DNA of 64,000 bases from Cyanobacteriota bacterium. GTDB taxonomy: Bacteria > Acidobacteriota > Vicinamibacteria > Vicinamibacterales > UBA2999. Under the pieces are notes generated by a model that saw nothing but the letters and a program-made list of their open reading frames with translations, was not told the origin of the DNA and ran no database searches. Below are positions 27,035 through 35,155 of the stretch, one piece after another. The stretch's first letter is position 1, and each line of letters begins with the position of its first letter. Both the position numbers and the translations under genes were made by a program. Where the stretch lies: the NCBI GenBank assembly GCA_019752015.1, contig JAIEMQ010000006.1:72842-136841 (forward strand), given 5' to 3'.

Positions 27035-27151
27035 CTAGTCCTCCTTGTTCTTCGTGCACTCGCAAGCATCCTCAACCCAGAGCTCCGTAAAGCCCTGCGT
27101 GAGACTCATTGAACTGCCGATCTCGAGCATCTCCGGGGTTTCGTACGTCAT
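27035..27151 (-). CDS. Candidate lasso-peptide precursor A3
   Basis: 38 residues. Leader MTYETPEMLEIGSSMSLTQ is nearly identical to A2; core GFTELWVEDACECTKNKED starts with Gly1, with Glu8/Asp9 for macrolactam closure and C11-E-C13. It lies 71 nt after cyclase 1, so the gene order is B1-B2-C-A3-A2, with precursors at the 3' end of the operon. Leader residues are almost invariant between A2 and A3 while core positions 2-6 differ, the pattern expected for duplicated RiPP precursors with diversified products. Confidence 0.87.
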   Translation of the reverse strand: MTYETPEMLEIGSSMSLTQGFTELWVEDACECTKNKED

Positions 27152-27222
27152 GTTTCTGCTCCAGCTTCACAAAAGACGCTGGCGGCACCATGCCGCCATG
27201 TCTGCAACTCGGTCCTTGCGCG

Positions 27223-29094
27223 CTACGCTGCGTGGCTCGACGCCGGCTTCGCGGAGCACTCGAGCGATCGCAACCACACTTCGAGGGCCATGATTCGCCC
27301 CAGCTGACTGCTGTTGGGAATCACACCGTGCCGGGCGCGAGCGAGCGATTGTTGAAAGGCGTCCGCTTTGACGTAGCCGTATGCGGCTACCCGGGAGTCA
27401 GCAAGCCACAACGCCCACCGAGACCACTCAGCGACGAACGCCCGGTTCACGGCCTCGGTCGGGCCGGCCTTGGAGCGCCGCTGTCTGATCAGCTCAGGCA
27501 ACCGTCCCGCGAAGGCACGCCGCACAATCGAGCGCGTTTCTCCGGGGCGGGCCTTCTGGTCGAGAGGCAGAGACAATGCGAACTCGACCAGTCGTCTGTC
27601 GAAGTACGGATAACGCACGTCAGCACAGCCGACACTGAGGCATCGATTGAGCGCGAACGGCCTCATACTGAACCGGAGCGCCCAATACTGCAGCTGACGT
27701 GAAGGCAGCCCCTTGACTCTCTCATCGCCCGCGGTGATAAAGCGACGACTCAGGTTGGTACGCTTGGAGAACTCCGGGTCTATGAAGTCAGACAATCGAC
27801 CAGCCGGCATGAACATCCCACGTGCCTGCCGCGGGGCGAGCGGCTGCAGCCCGCCAAGCCATAGGGTCTTGAACAGCGGCCAATGTAACGTGCGCGACCA
27901 CAAATAGGTGTCTCGCAGGAGGGGTTTCAGCGCCAGCCGGACGATATGATCGGCCAACGGCAAAACGCTCGGCACGTTCTCACTCAAGAACATCTGATCG
28001 CCGCCGATGCCGCTAAGAATGACCCTGGCGTTCGCTGCGGACATCACCTTCGCCAGGTGATCCTGCCGACGCAGGTAAAGGAGTTGTGCAGTTGGCTCTT
28101 CCGGTTCAATCGCCGTCGGATCAGGAATCGTGAAAATGGGATGCTCAGTCTCGGACAGATGCAGGCCGGGCCGGCCGATGTAGTCTTCGACCACGTTGAT
28201 GAATTGGCGCTCATCGGAGGTAGTCGCGCTATCGAACACATACGACACCGTCCTGAGATCCACTTGATCGGATTCATCAGCCAATCGTTTCGCCGTGCAG
28301 ACGATTGACGACGAGTCCACTCCGCCGCTGAGTTCGCAGAAGATCGGTCCTTCCGAATCAAGACGATCCGAGACTGCTCTGTCGAACAATTCGAGAAAAT
28401 GAGCTTCGTAGTCGACGTCAGCGGTGTAGCGAAGTTCTTTGGTCGTGTCGAGTGACCAGTAGCGATGCACACTGCAGCGGTCGCCAGTGACGCGAAGGTA
28501 GTGACCGCCAGGGAGGTAATTGACACCGGTGTACGGCGACGATCCGGAAATTCGATTGACCAGATAGTCGGCAACGTAGTCGGGATCGGGCGCGAGCGAG
28601 CCCATCGTTGCCGCCGCGAGAGACCGGCCGCTCGTCGACCAGACGCACTCGGCGTCCGTGACGCGATAGTAGAGCGGTGTCCGTCCCAAGCCGTCGGTAC
28701 AGAGCAGCAACGCTCTGGATGGGGCATCCCACAACGCAAACGAAAAGTCTCCGACCAGTTTCGCGAACGCGGCTACGCCCCACTCTTGATAGGCGGCGGT
28801 GATGACCTCGACGGCCCCTGCTCCGGTCACGCCGAGCGCCCTGCCCAGCTCGCGTGCGTTGTCCAGACGCCCGTCGCAAGCCACCACGATCCCCTCAGGA
28901 TCGGAACGAAGGCCCGCCTGCAGCCGCGACGTCCTCGTCGTATGAAATGGCCGATGCAGCATCGCGACGCAATCGTTCCGAAACCGCACCTCGCCGTCGG
29001 GACCAATCCGCCGTAGCCCGGTGGACAGAGCATCGAGCAGCCGTTCGTCTGGTCGCTGTCCCCGTCGAGGGAAGATGCCGCCAATGGCGCTCAC
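27223..29094 (-). CDS. Lasso cyclase 1 (asparagine-synthetase-like, protein C)
   Basis: 623 residues starting at a GTG (29094) that overlaps the stop of B2. The N-terminal glutaminase-like domain has Ser-Ala-Ile rather than Cys at the nucleophile position (start V-S-A-I-G-G-I-F), so it cannot hydrolyse glutamine, as known for lasso cyclases. The synthetase domain has the ATP PP-loop LSGGVDSSS and a downstream SGIGGDQMF segment. These enzymes adenylate the Asp/Glu side chain of the core and join it to the Gly1 amine after B2 removes the leader. Together with B1/B2 it forms a complete set; A2 and A3 follow directly. Confidence 0.92.
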   Translation of the reverse strand: MSAIGGIFPRRGQRPDERLLDALSTGLRRIGPDGEVRFRNDCVAMLHRPFHTTRTSRLQAGLRSDPEGIVVACDGRLDNARELGRALGVTGAGAVEVITAAYQEWGVAAFAKLVGDFSFALWDAPSRALLLCTDGLGRTPLYYRVTDAECVWSTSGRSLAAATMGSLAPDPDYVADYLVNRISGSSPYTGVNYLPGGHYLRVTGDRCSVHRYWSLDTTKELRYTADVDYEAHFLELFDRAVSDRLDSEGPIFCELSGGVDSSSIVCTAKRLADESDQVDLRTVSYVFDSATTSDERQFINVVEDYIGRPGLHLSETEHPIFTIPDPTAIEPEEPTAQLLYLRRQDHLAKVMSAANARVILSGIGGDQMFLSENVPSVLPLADHIVRLALKPLLRDTYLWSRTLHWPLFKTLWLGGLQPLAPRQARGMFMPAGRLSDFIDPEFSKRTNLSRRFITAGDERVKGLPSRQLQYWALRFSMRPFALNRCLSVGCADVRYPYFDRRLVEFALSLPLDQKARPGETRSIVRRAFAGRLPELIRQRRSKAGPTEAVNRAFVAEWSRWALWLADSRVAAYGYVKADAFQQSLARARHGVIPNSSQLGRIMALEVWLRSLECSAKPASSHAA

Positions 29095-29561
29095 GACGTA
29101 TGCGCCTCCGGCGCAATCGCTTCGATAACGCAATAGTCCTTGCGCAGATCCGCACGGTCGTTGACGATGACGCCGTCGAGCTCGACCCACGCATGCGCCG
29201 CGAACGGAACCTTCTGGACTCCGATCACAAGACTGGCGCCATAGCCGCGCCGGCGCAGCATCAGGACCACGGCCGCTGAGCGATGCAGGCAGCGAACGTG
29301 CTTGGGATAGTAGGTGCACGCGCGCTCGACGGCCACCGTGACGTCCTTGACGTCACGCGGCAACGAATGCGACGAGGCGTCCGCACTGACGGGCCACACA
29401 CGAAGAAACCTGACGAAGCGTCGGAATCCAAGGCACAGCGCGCAATGAATCAGCAGCAACACGCACCAGGCGATGCGTGCGTCACGCCGCGCCTCGCTCG
29501 TGGCCGCCGTGGTGGTGTCAACCGGCGTCCAGGGACTGAACCTGGAATCAACGGTCGACAT
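29091..29561 (-). CDS. Lasso leader peptidase 1 (transglutaminase-like, B2)
   Basis: 156 residues. The C-terminal half is the lasso B2 transglutaminase-like domain: Cys in HVRCLHRSAAVVLMLRRRG, His in AAHAWVELDG and Asp in VIVNDRAD form the predicted Cys-His-Asp triad. A hydrophobic helix near residues 30-48 may dock it to the membrane. It overlaps B1 by 14 nt and the cyclase start by 4 nt, so all three are translationally coupled. Role: cleaves the leader after Thr(-2)-X(-1) when B1 presents it. Confidence 0.92.
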   Translation of the reverse strand: MSTVDSRFSPWTPVDTTTAATSEARRDARIAWCVLLLIHCALCLGFRRFVRFLRVWPVSADASSHSLPRDVKDVTVAVERACTYYPKHVRCLHRSAAVVLMLRRRGYGASLVIGVQKVPFAAHAWVELDGVIVNDRADLRKDYCVIEAIAPEAHTS

Positions 29562-29844
29562 AGATCATTCCCTTGTCGTGAAGTTGCGCGAGGAATCGGC
29601 TGACGTCGGCCTCGATCCCGTTCTCGGGCACGGAGCACGACGCCGCGACGAAATGGGTGATCTGGCTGAACGATGCGCCTTCCTGGATCTGTTGCCAAAT
29701 CAGAGAGCCGACTCCGTTGAGGCTGAAGTAAGTACCCTGATTCAGATCGAGGAGGACTGCTCCTGCCGGATCGATGATCGACTTGACGTGATCGTGAGCG
29801 CGAAGGCTGTTAGTTCGTTGCGTAAGTTCGATGGGTGATGCCAT
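29548..29844 (-). CDS. PqqD-like leader recognition protein 1 (lasso B1)
   Basis: 98 residues with the PqqD/RRE fold signature: DPAGAVLLDLNQGTYFSLN, then GSLIWQQIQEG and a C-terminal VSRFLAQLHDKGMIYV helix. RRE proteins bind the Y-x-x-P region of lasso leaders and deliver it to B2. First gene of the set; no Shine-Dalgarno is visible before the ATG and the likely -10 box ends six bases before it, so the messenger may be leaderless or nearly so. Confidence 0.92.
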   Translation of the reverse strand: MASPIELTQRTNSLRAHDHVKSIIDPAGAVLLDLNQGTYFSLNGVGSLIWQQIQEGASFSQITHFVAASCSVPENGIEADVSRFLAQLHDKGMIYVDR

Positions 29845-29850
29845 GTGCTG

Positions 29851-29879
29851 AATCTAGGTGCTGGCCACATGGCAGTAAA
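29851..29879 (-). promoter_or_regulatory. Predicted promoter of lasso set 1
   Basis: On the minus strand TTTACT (29874-29879), 17-nt spacer, TAGATT (29851-29856). Each hexamer matches four of six consensus positions. It lies between the permease gene and B1 and would start transcription at or next to the B1 start codon. Confidence 0.45.
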
Positions 29880-29914
29880 GCGCGTCTCGCCTTCACACTC
29901 TGTCTGAATGCCGC

Positions 29915-32377
29915 TCAGTCCGCTCCCTGTCGGAGCAGCGACGCCGGATCGATTCCCGACGCCCGCAACGCCGGAGCCAGAGTCGCGGTTGCCGTGGTGG
30001 CGCCGATCGTTGCCAGGACCGGCACAACGATTTCCGCAGAGAGCGGCGCCGCTCCGTATACCAGAGACGCGAGCGATTGCGCCACGACGACCGAGCCTGC
30101 CGCGCCGGCCACGAGGCCGCTGAGGATGATCAACGCTCCCTCGCGAGCGACCAACGCCACGATGGCCATGCGCGTCGAGCCGAGAGCGAGCCGCACACTA
30201 AATTCGCCCGCGCGAATCGAAACCGCGTAGGCCAGGATGCCGTACAAACCCACGCCCGCCAGCAAGACGGTGGTCGCCGCAAAGCCGAGCAGCATCAGCA
30301 TCGTGAAACGCTCCCGGGCGATTGCATCGTCAAAGTAGTCGGTTAGCCGATGCATTGGCGACAGCGGTCGCCCCGTTCCCGCACGCATGACGATCGCCCG
30401 CACCAACCCGTCGAGGTCCGATGAGTCCCGGCTAGTGCGGATCAGCACGGACATTTCCCTCGGATGAAGGTGATAAGGAAGAAACACGTGAGCCATCCCG
30501 TCGTCGCGGACGTCGGTGCTGCGAATCGCATTGGTGACGCCGATGATCTCGAGCGGCGGCAAACCGTGTTCGCCGTGAATCGCCAACTGCTGACCGATTG
30601 CGCCGTTCGGCCACAAGCGATCAGCGAGGCGACGATCCACAAGCGCCACACGGCGGCCGTTGACGAGGTCGTCGTGGCTGAAGTCTCGGCCCTCGAGCAG
30701 CTTGGTGTTAAACGTGCCGAGCGCACCTGGGAACATCACATGATGCGCCGCCTCGATTCTGCCGCTGCCGTCGTCGTCGGCGCGTCCGACCGGCCGCAGG
30801 TCCTGACCCGGCGCGAGCGGTAGCGGCGCGGCCGCGGCGGCGGAGACGACGCCTGGCAGTTGCCTGACCTGAGTCAGCAGATCGCTATGAAACGCGATCC
30901 GGCGCTCGACTTCCGGCATGGCGCGCAGACTGACGGGTACCCGCGTCGCCATGAGGCCTGCGGGCTCGAATCCGAGCGGTGTGTGTGTCAGGTTCCAGAA
31001 CGTGACCGACATCAACGCACTCCCCACGACTGCCGCAACCGCGGTCGCAACCTGGATGGTTACCAATCCGTAACGGACGATTCGCCAGCGTGGAGCTGCG
31101 CAGTGGTAGCGTGTTGACGTCAGTGCGCGAAGCTCGACGTCATCGCGACGGTTGATGGCCGGAAGGATTGCAAAAGCGGCGAGGATCAAAAGACACAGCG
31201 CCGCTCCAAACGCGAAGCCTGTTGGGTCGAGGACGATAAGCGACAATTTGGGCAGGCCGACCGGATTCAGCCATGCGAGAGACGCGATCGTCGCGTGGGC
31301 GACCAGCAAGCCGGCGACGCCGCCGGCGGCGACCAACAGTGCGCTTTCACCGGTATGTCGGGCCCAGAGTCTTGCGGCGCTCGCGCCCAAGGTCGATCGG
31401 ACCGCGGCGTCGCGCTGTCGCTGCATCAGGCGCACGAGCATCAGATTGATCACGTTGACGGATCCGACGAGCAGCATCAAGAGGGTTGCCCCGCCGAAGG
31501 CCAGCAGTCCGGGCTCGGCTTCGGCAGTGAGTTGCTGATGCAGCGCGTCTGCACGCAGTTGCGGCGCGCCGTCGGTGTAGTCGGACGGGGGGTACGCGGC
31601 TGGCTCAGTCATCGCAAATCTGGCCGCGAGGACGGCCAGTTCGGCTCGCGCATCGGTCAACGTCGTGCCATACCGCAACCGCGCCAGAGTCACCGGCGAG
31701 CGATTGCGCCAATCGGGCGTGTTGGAGAGGAACAACCACACGTCGATCATTTCCGGGACGCCGATCCGGTCCGGCAGGAACACCCGCACGTCCGGTGCAA
31801 GCACGGCGATCACCTCGACTTCGAGATTGTTGATGCGAATCCGGCGGCCGAGCACGGACGGATCGCTTTGGAAGCGGCTTCGCCACAGCTGATCGCTGAT
31901 GATCGCCGTGCGAATGACGGGGCCGTCGTCAAGGGCGGGGTCAAACCCGCGTCCCATCGCAGGAGGAACTGCACCCAGCAGCGGGAGGACGCCAGCGTCG
32001 ACCATCGCCGCCCGGACCAGATCCAGCTCGCCGTCCTTGTTCAGCGTGACCTCAACTGACGATATCGACGCGACGTGTTCGAGGGTTCGGCTGGCGTCGT
32101 TCAACGCGGCCACCTCGCCGGGACGCAAGCCCGTCGTACTAGCCTTCACTAAATTCGATGTCAACAGGACCAGGCGATCCGCGCGCGGATATGGAAGCGG
32201 CGCCCAGAGCACGGTATGCACGACGACAAAACCGGCGACGGCAATTCCCACGGTGAGGGCGAGCGTGGCGATGACGGCCGCCGAGAAGCCGCGCGATCGA
32301 ATCAAACCGCGCCCGCCATCGGCCAACGCCCACCACACCATTTCGGACCGCGACTGCTTCGGAAGATGATTGGCCAT
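29915..32377 (-). CDS. Orphan MacB-like/ADOP permease
   Basis: 820 residues. First transmembrane helix at about 30-55, a large periplasmic MacB-type domain (about 60-270), helices near 285-430, a second helix/periplasmic/helix unit, and an FtsX-like C-terminus (FTMLMLLGFAATTVLLAGVG, then YGILAYAVSIRAGEFSVRLALG). This is the duplicated-permease layout abundant in Acidobacteriota (ADOP), lacking the usual N-terminal extension. No ABC ATPase gene is adjacent. It follows the GMC oxidoreductase by 4 nt and ends 70 bp before lasso set 1. No dedicated lasso ABC exporter exists in the island, so it is a candidate for peptide release or self-protection. Confidence 0.85.
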   Translation of the reverse strand: MANHLPKQSRSEMVWWALADGGRGLIRSRGFSAAVIATLALTVGIAVAGFVVVHTVLWAPLPYPRADRLVLLTSNLVKASTTGLRPGEVAALNDASRTLEHVASISSVEVTLNKDGELDLVRAAMVDAGVLPLLGAVPPAMGRGFDPALDDGPVIRTAIISDQLWRSRFQSDPSVLGRRIRINNLEVEVIAVLAPDVRVFLPDRIGVPEMIDVWLFLSNTPDWRNRSPVTLARLRYGTTLTDARAELAVLAARFAMTEPAAYPPSDYTDGAPQLRADALHQQLTAEAEPGLLAFGGATLLMLLVGSVNVINLMLVRLMQRQRDAAVRSTLGASAARLWARHTGESALLVAAGGVAGLLVAHATIASLAWLNPVGLPKLSLIVLDPTGFAFGAALCLLILAAFAILPAINRRDDVELRALTSTRYHCAAPRWRIVRYGLVTIQVATAVAAVVGSALMSVTFWNLTHTPLGFEPAGLMATRVPVSLRAMPEVERRIAFHSDLLTQVRQLPGVVSAAAAAPLPLAPGQDLRPVGRADDDGSGRIEAAHHVMFPGALGTFNTKLLEGRDFSHDDLVNGRRVALVDRRLADRLWPNGAIGQQLAIHGEHGLPPLEIIGVTNAIRSTDVRDDGMAHVFLPYHLHPREMSVLIRTSRDSSDLDGLVRAIVMRAGTGRPLSPMHRLTDYFDDAIARERFTMLMLLGFAATTVLLAGVGLYGILAYAVSIRAGEFSVRLALGSTRMAIVALVAREGALIILSGLVAGAAGSVVVAQSLASLVYGAAPLSAEIVVPVLATIGATTATATLAPALRASGIDPASLLRQGAD

Positions 32378-32381
32378 CAGG

Positions 32382-34025
32382 CTACTCCGTCAGCGATGCC
32401 GGGCTGCTGATCATGTGGTCTGCAACCCGGAGAGCGTTGGCAATAATCGTCAGTGTCGAGGGGGCACCGCCGGAAGTCGGCATGAAGCCCCCGTCGACCA
32501 CCAGCAGATTGGGAACATCGTGCGTCTGGCAGAACTGGTTCAGGACGCTGGTTCTGCGATCGTGGCCCGCGCGGCATGTCCCGTGGACCATGACGCTGCT
32601 GACGGCGCCGAGGCGTGTCACGCGAGCGTCGTCGGCTCCCGCGGCGATGAGCATCTCGAGCCCGCGATCGACGACGTATTGTCCCGCGGCGCGGTGATGG
32701 GGCGACTCCTCGAGATGGATGTGCGCCGCGGGTAGTCCCCAGCGATCCGTCACCGCCGCATCGAGTTCCACGCGGGTCGACTCCGTTGGAATGAAGTCCT
32801 GGAACACTTCGAATTCCGCTTCGCGCGTTTCGAAGAGGTGTTCGACCAGCCGTTTCTTCAACGCGCTGCCCCAGAGGGTTCCGCCCGTCCGCCGCCGACT
32901 GAGGTTGCGGCCGACCGCGACGGGTTGCTTCGGAACGAGGTCGAAACGGAGAATGCCGCCCTTCGGCAACGGCGCCTCTCCCGACGACAGCAAGTAGTAA
33001 TCGCTGACTGAGATGCCGAGCAATGAAAGGGAGGCGTCGAGGTTCGACGCCTCGAACTGATCCGCCTTGAACCTCGCCTTGCCGTTCGACACGCCATGAA
33101 ACTGTAAGTATCGGCCGACCAACCCATTGCGATTGGCGAGACCATCCGGAAACTGCGGCGACCGCGACATCAGTAGCAGCCGCGCGGACTCGACCGCCGA
33201 ACAGCACACGCACACGATGTCGGCCGTCGCATGGTGCGCGCGGCCGTGGGAGTCGATCCAGACACAGCCGGTGGCCCGTCCGCGCGCATCGGTCGTGACC
33301 TCGGCGACCATGGCCTCCGATTGGATGCGGCAGCGACCGGTTTCGCGCGCGCGCCTGAGAAACGTCTCGGACGCGCTGCCGCGCGCACCGATCTGGCAGC
33401 CGAAGCCGGCGCAGAGGTGGCAGTACGCGCAAGGCGGGCGTCGATCGAATGGAACGGAGTTCATCGCCCGAGGTGTCGGGAACGGTGTCACACCTCCGCG
33501 GCGGCAGGCGTTCTCAAGTCGACTGGCAAGCGGATGGCGCCGCAGCGGCGGCATCGGCAGGGGCCGCGATCGAAAGGCCTCGTGTATGCTGCCAGTGGGG
33601 GCGCCCGCAATGCCGACCATGTGCTCGGCTTGGCAATAGTACGGTTCGAGGTCAGCGTAGGTATAGGGCCAGTCCGCGACCGCCTCGAATTGACCGAATC
33701 GGCTGCGCAGCTCGAAGTCGGCCTCGTGGAATCGATAGAGACATCCACCCATGTGCGCAGTGCCTCCACCAACGCAGGACGCGGTCCATCCCAGGGTGGT
33801 TCGGACGGGCACTGACTCAGTGCCAGTGGTAAGCACGTGGGGGTCGTCGGCAATAGACGGTACGAACATGTCGCGCAGTCCCATCAGGATTTCGTCATGG
33901 TGAAAGTCGGCGCGCTGAAGATCGAGCCCTTTCTCGAGGACAAGGACGTTCAGGCCGGCCTGGCTGAGCGCCCACGCGAGGGTACCTCCTCCCGCGCCAC
34001 TGCCGATGATGAGGACGTCGGTCAT
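32382..34025 (-). CDS. GMC-family oxidoreductase with Cys cluster (gluconate/glucose dehydrogenase type)
   Basis: 547 residues from an ATG overlapping the upstream stop (ATGA). FAD-binding Rossmann motif IIGSGAGGGTLAWALSQAG at the N-terminus; GMC signature CVGGGTAHMGG; C-terminal VMVHGTCRAGHD with VVDGGFMPTSGGAPSTLTI. A CAYCHLCAGFGC cluster matches the Fe-S binding loop of FAD-dependent gluconate/glucose dehydrogenases. The Asn usual in the final N-P-T-x-T-I motif is replaced (GGAPSTLTI), so catalysis may be altered. Coupled to its small subunit gene; lies in the operon-like series after precursor A4. It may oxidise a lasso peptide or be an unrelated passenger. Confidence 0.88.
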   Translation of the reverse strand: MTDVLIIGSGAGGGTLAWALSQAGLNVLVLEKGLDLQRADFHHDEILMGLRDMFVPSIADDPHVLTTGTESVPVRTTLGWTASCVGGGTAHMGGCLYRFHEADFELRSRFGQFEAVADWPYTYADLEPYYCQAEHMVGIAGAPTGSIHEAFRSRPLPMPPLRRHPLASRLENACRRGGVTPFPTPRAMNSVPFDRRPPCAYCHLCAGFGCQIGARGSASETFLRRARETGRCRIQSEAMVAEVTTDARGRATGCVWIDSHGRAHHATADIVCVCCSAVESARLLLMSRSPQFPDGLANRNGLVGRYLQFHGVSNGKARFKADQFEASNLDASLSLLGISVSDYYLLSSGEAPLPKGGILRFDLVPKQPVAVGRNLSRRRTGGTLWGSALKKRLVEHLFETREAEFEVFQDFIPTESTRVELDAAVTDRWGLPAAHIHLEESPHHRAAGQYVVDRGLEMLIAAGADDARVTRLGAVSSVMVHGTCRAGHDRRTSVLNQFCQTHDVPNLLVVDGGFMPTSGGAPSTLTIIANALRVADHMISSPASLTE

Positions 34026-34465
34026 GTTGCCTTCGGGCCAGGCGGTTCGGGATCCGGCGTGAAGCCGATCCATTTCCACGCCACTTCCTGGCGGTTGCCA
34101 CCGTACTTCGGATGTCCAAAAAACCCCGCCATCGTCAACCTGACGATCAGCCGCAAGTAGCGCTGCGCGGTCGGGTGAGGCACCAGTTCCAGCCGTGAGA
34201 GAACCTCGTCTTGTTCCGTCTCATTGCAGTCGGCGAACCTGTGGCTCGTAAGCGCGCTGGCAATGTTGTCGAGCAGAGCCGTGCCGGTACAGAGACATTC
34301 CCAATCGGCCGTGAACGAGGGCTGCGCAATGATCCAGTCGACGTAGCCCACTACATTGGCGTCGCGCGCTCCTGGACCCAGCGGATCGCTCGGCAGGATG
34401 CGGCTCGTGACGCATTCGATCGTCCGGCGTTCCGCAGCAGACAATACGCCAGGGCTATTGGTCAT
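34022..34465 (-). CDS. Gluconate 2-dehydrogenase subunit 3 family protein
   Basis: 147 residues matching the small gamma-type subunit: LSAAERRTIECVTSRILPSD, a central helical part, and GFFGHPKYGGNRQEVAWKWI with the conserved H-P-x-Y-G-G-N motif. No Tat signal is visible, unlike many family members. These subunits pair with the GMC flavoprotein, whose gene overlaps its stop. The start lies inside the end of the AraC-type gene, with GAGGGAG upstream. Without a signal peptide or a cytochrome gene nearby, this dehydrogenase pair is probably cytoplasmic. Confidence 0.87.
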   Translation of the reverse strand: MTNSPGVLSAAERRTIECVTSRILPSDPLGPGARDANVVGYVDWIIAQPSFTADWECLCTGTALLDNIASALTSHRFADCNETEQDEVLSRLELVPHPTAQRYLRLIVRLTMAGFFGHPKYGGNRQEVAWKWIGFTPDPEPPGPKAT

Positions 34466-34889
34466 GCGGCTCCCTCACGTCGCCCGGCCGACACTTGAAC
34501 CAGCGGTGGAACGCCCGATAAAACGTTTGCGGGTGATAGTAGCCAACCGCGAGTGAGACCTCGAATATGCTGAAGTTGGTCTCCTGCAACAGCCGTCTCG
34601 CGGTGTCGAGGCGCAACCCGTCGATATAGTCCTTGATTGACTGCCCGACTTCGCTCCGAAATCTACTGGAGATGTTGTTGTCCTGCACGCGGCAACGCGC
34701 TCTGAGCGATTGCACGTTCAGCTGCGGATCAAACACGTCGTCGTGAATCGCCGCCAGCAACTGCTGGACGCTACGCGACGGAACCGGCGGGACATGGCTG
34801 TCGCATCGCAGACGCCCGCATTCGAGCGTCGCTTCGAATGCCGCCCTGAGCGTCACCGGTTCCAGGATTTCTCGAGAAGCTCCGTACAT
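34455..34889 (-). CDS. AraC-type transcriptional regulator, short
   Basis: 144 residues if started at the ATG at 34889, which has GGAG 9 nt upstream; an in-frame ATG at 34922 adds 11 residues. The C-terminal 100 residues are the AraC double helix-turn-helix (VQSLRARCRVQDNNISSRFR, then IFEVSLAVGYYHPQTFYRAF). The N-terminal ~45 residues are too short for the usual effector domain. Located between precursor A4 and the dehydrogenase genes and coupled to the latter, it probably regulates this part of the island. Confidence 0.85.
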   Translation of the reverse strand: MYGASREILEPVTLRAAFEATLECGRLRCDSHVPPVPSRSVQQLLAAIHDDVFDPQLNVQSLRARCRVQDNNISSRFRSEVGQSIKDYIDGLRLDTARRLLQETNFSIFEVSLAVGYYHPQTFYRAFHRWFKCRPGDVREPHDQ

Positions 34890-34933
34890 ATGCTGCTCCG
34901 CTAAACAGGAGGTCTCCGGCAATGTGGCGCGTC

Positions 34934-35116
34934 TTACGGCTCCGAGTGCAGCTCGTCGCCAGCGACCGGGTCCTCTGCAAACTCAAACTCGGGGACGCTG
35001 TAGCCGAGATAATCTTCGCCTCCCCCAGCGACACCCAGGATCACCTCCGTCGCGTTGCCGATCAGCAGCACATTTGGGGTCTCGTAGATGGCCTTCGTAG
35101 GCGTGCGGTCTGACAT
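34934..35116 (-). CDS. Candidate lasso-peptide precursor A4 (long tail)
   Basis: 60 residues, AAAGGAGC upstream. It contains KAIYETPNVLLIG, matching the Y-x-x-P-x-L-x-x-x-G leader pattern, then NATEVIL and a putative core starting GVAGGGEDYLGYSVPEFEF. Gly1 with Glu7 or Asp8 could form a 7-8 residue ring, leaving an unusually long acidic tail with no Cys. Thr at -2 is missing (I-L-G), so the cleavage site is uncertain. It sits 39 bp after cyclase 2 and clearly belongs to set 2 by position. It is divergent from A1-A3, so the two sets probably make different peptide types. Confidence 0.7.
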   Translation of the reverse strand: MSDRTPTKAIYETPNVLLIGNATEVILGVAGGGEDYLGYSVPEFEFAEDPVAGDELHSEP

Positions 35117-35155
35117 GTCTGCTCCTTTTGCAACGACGTGGTTGATGTGACGTGA

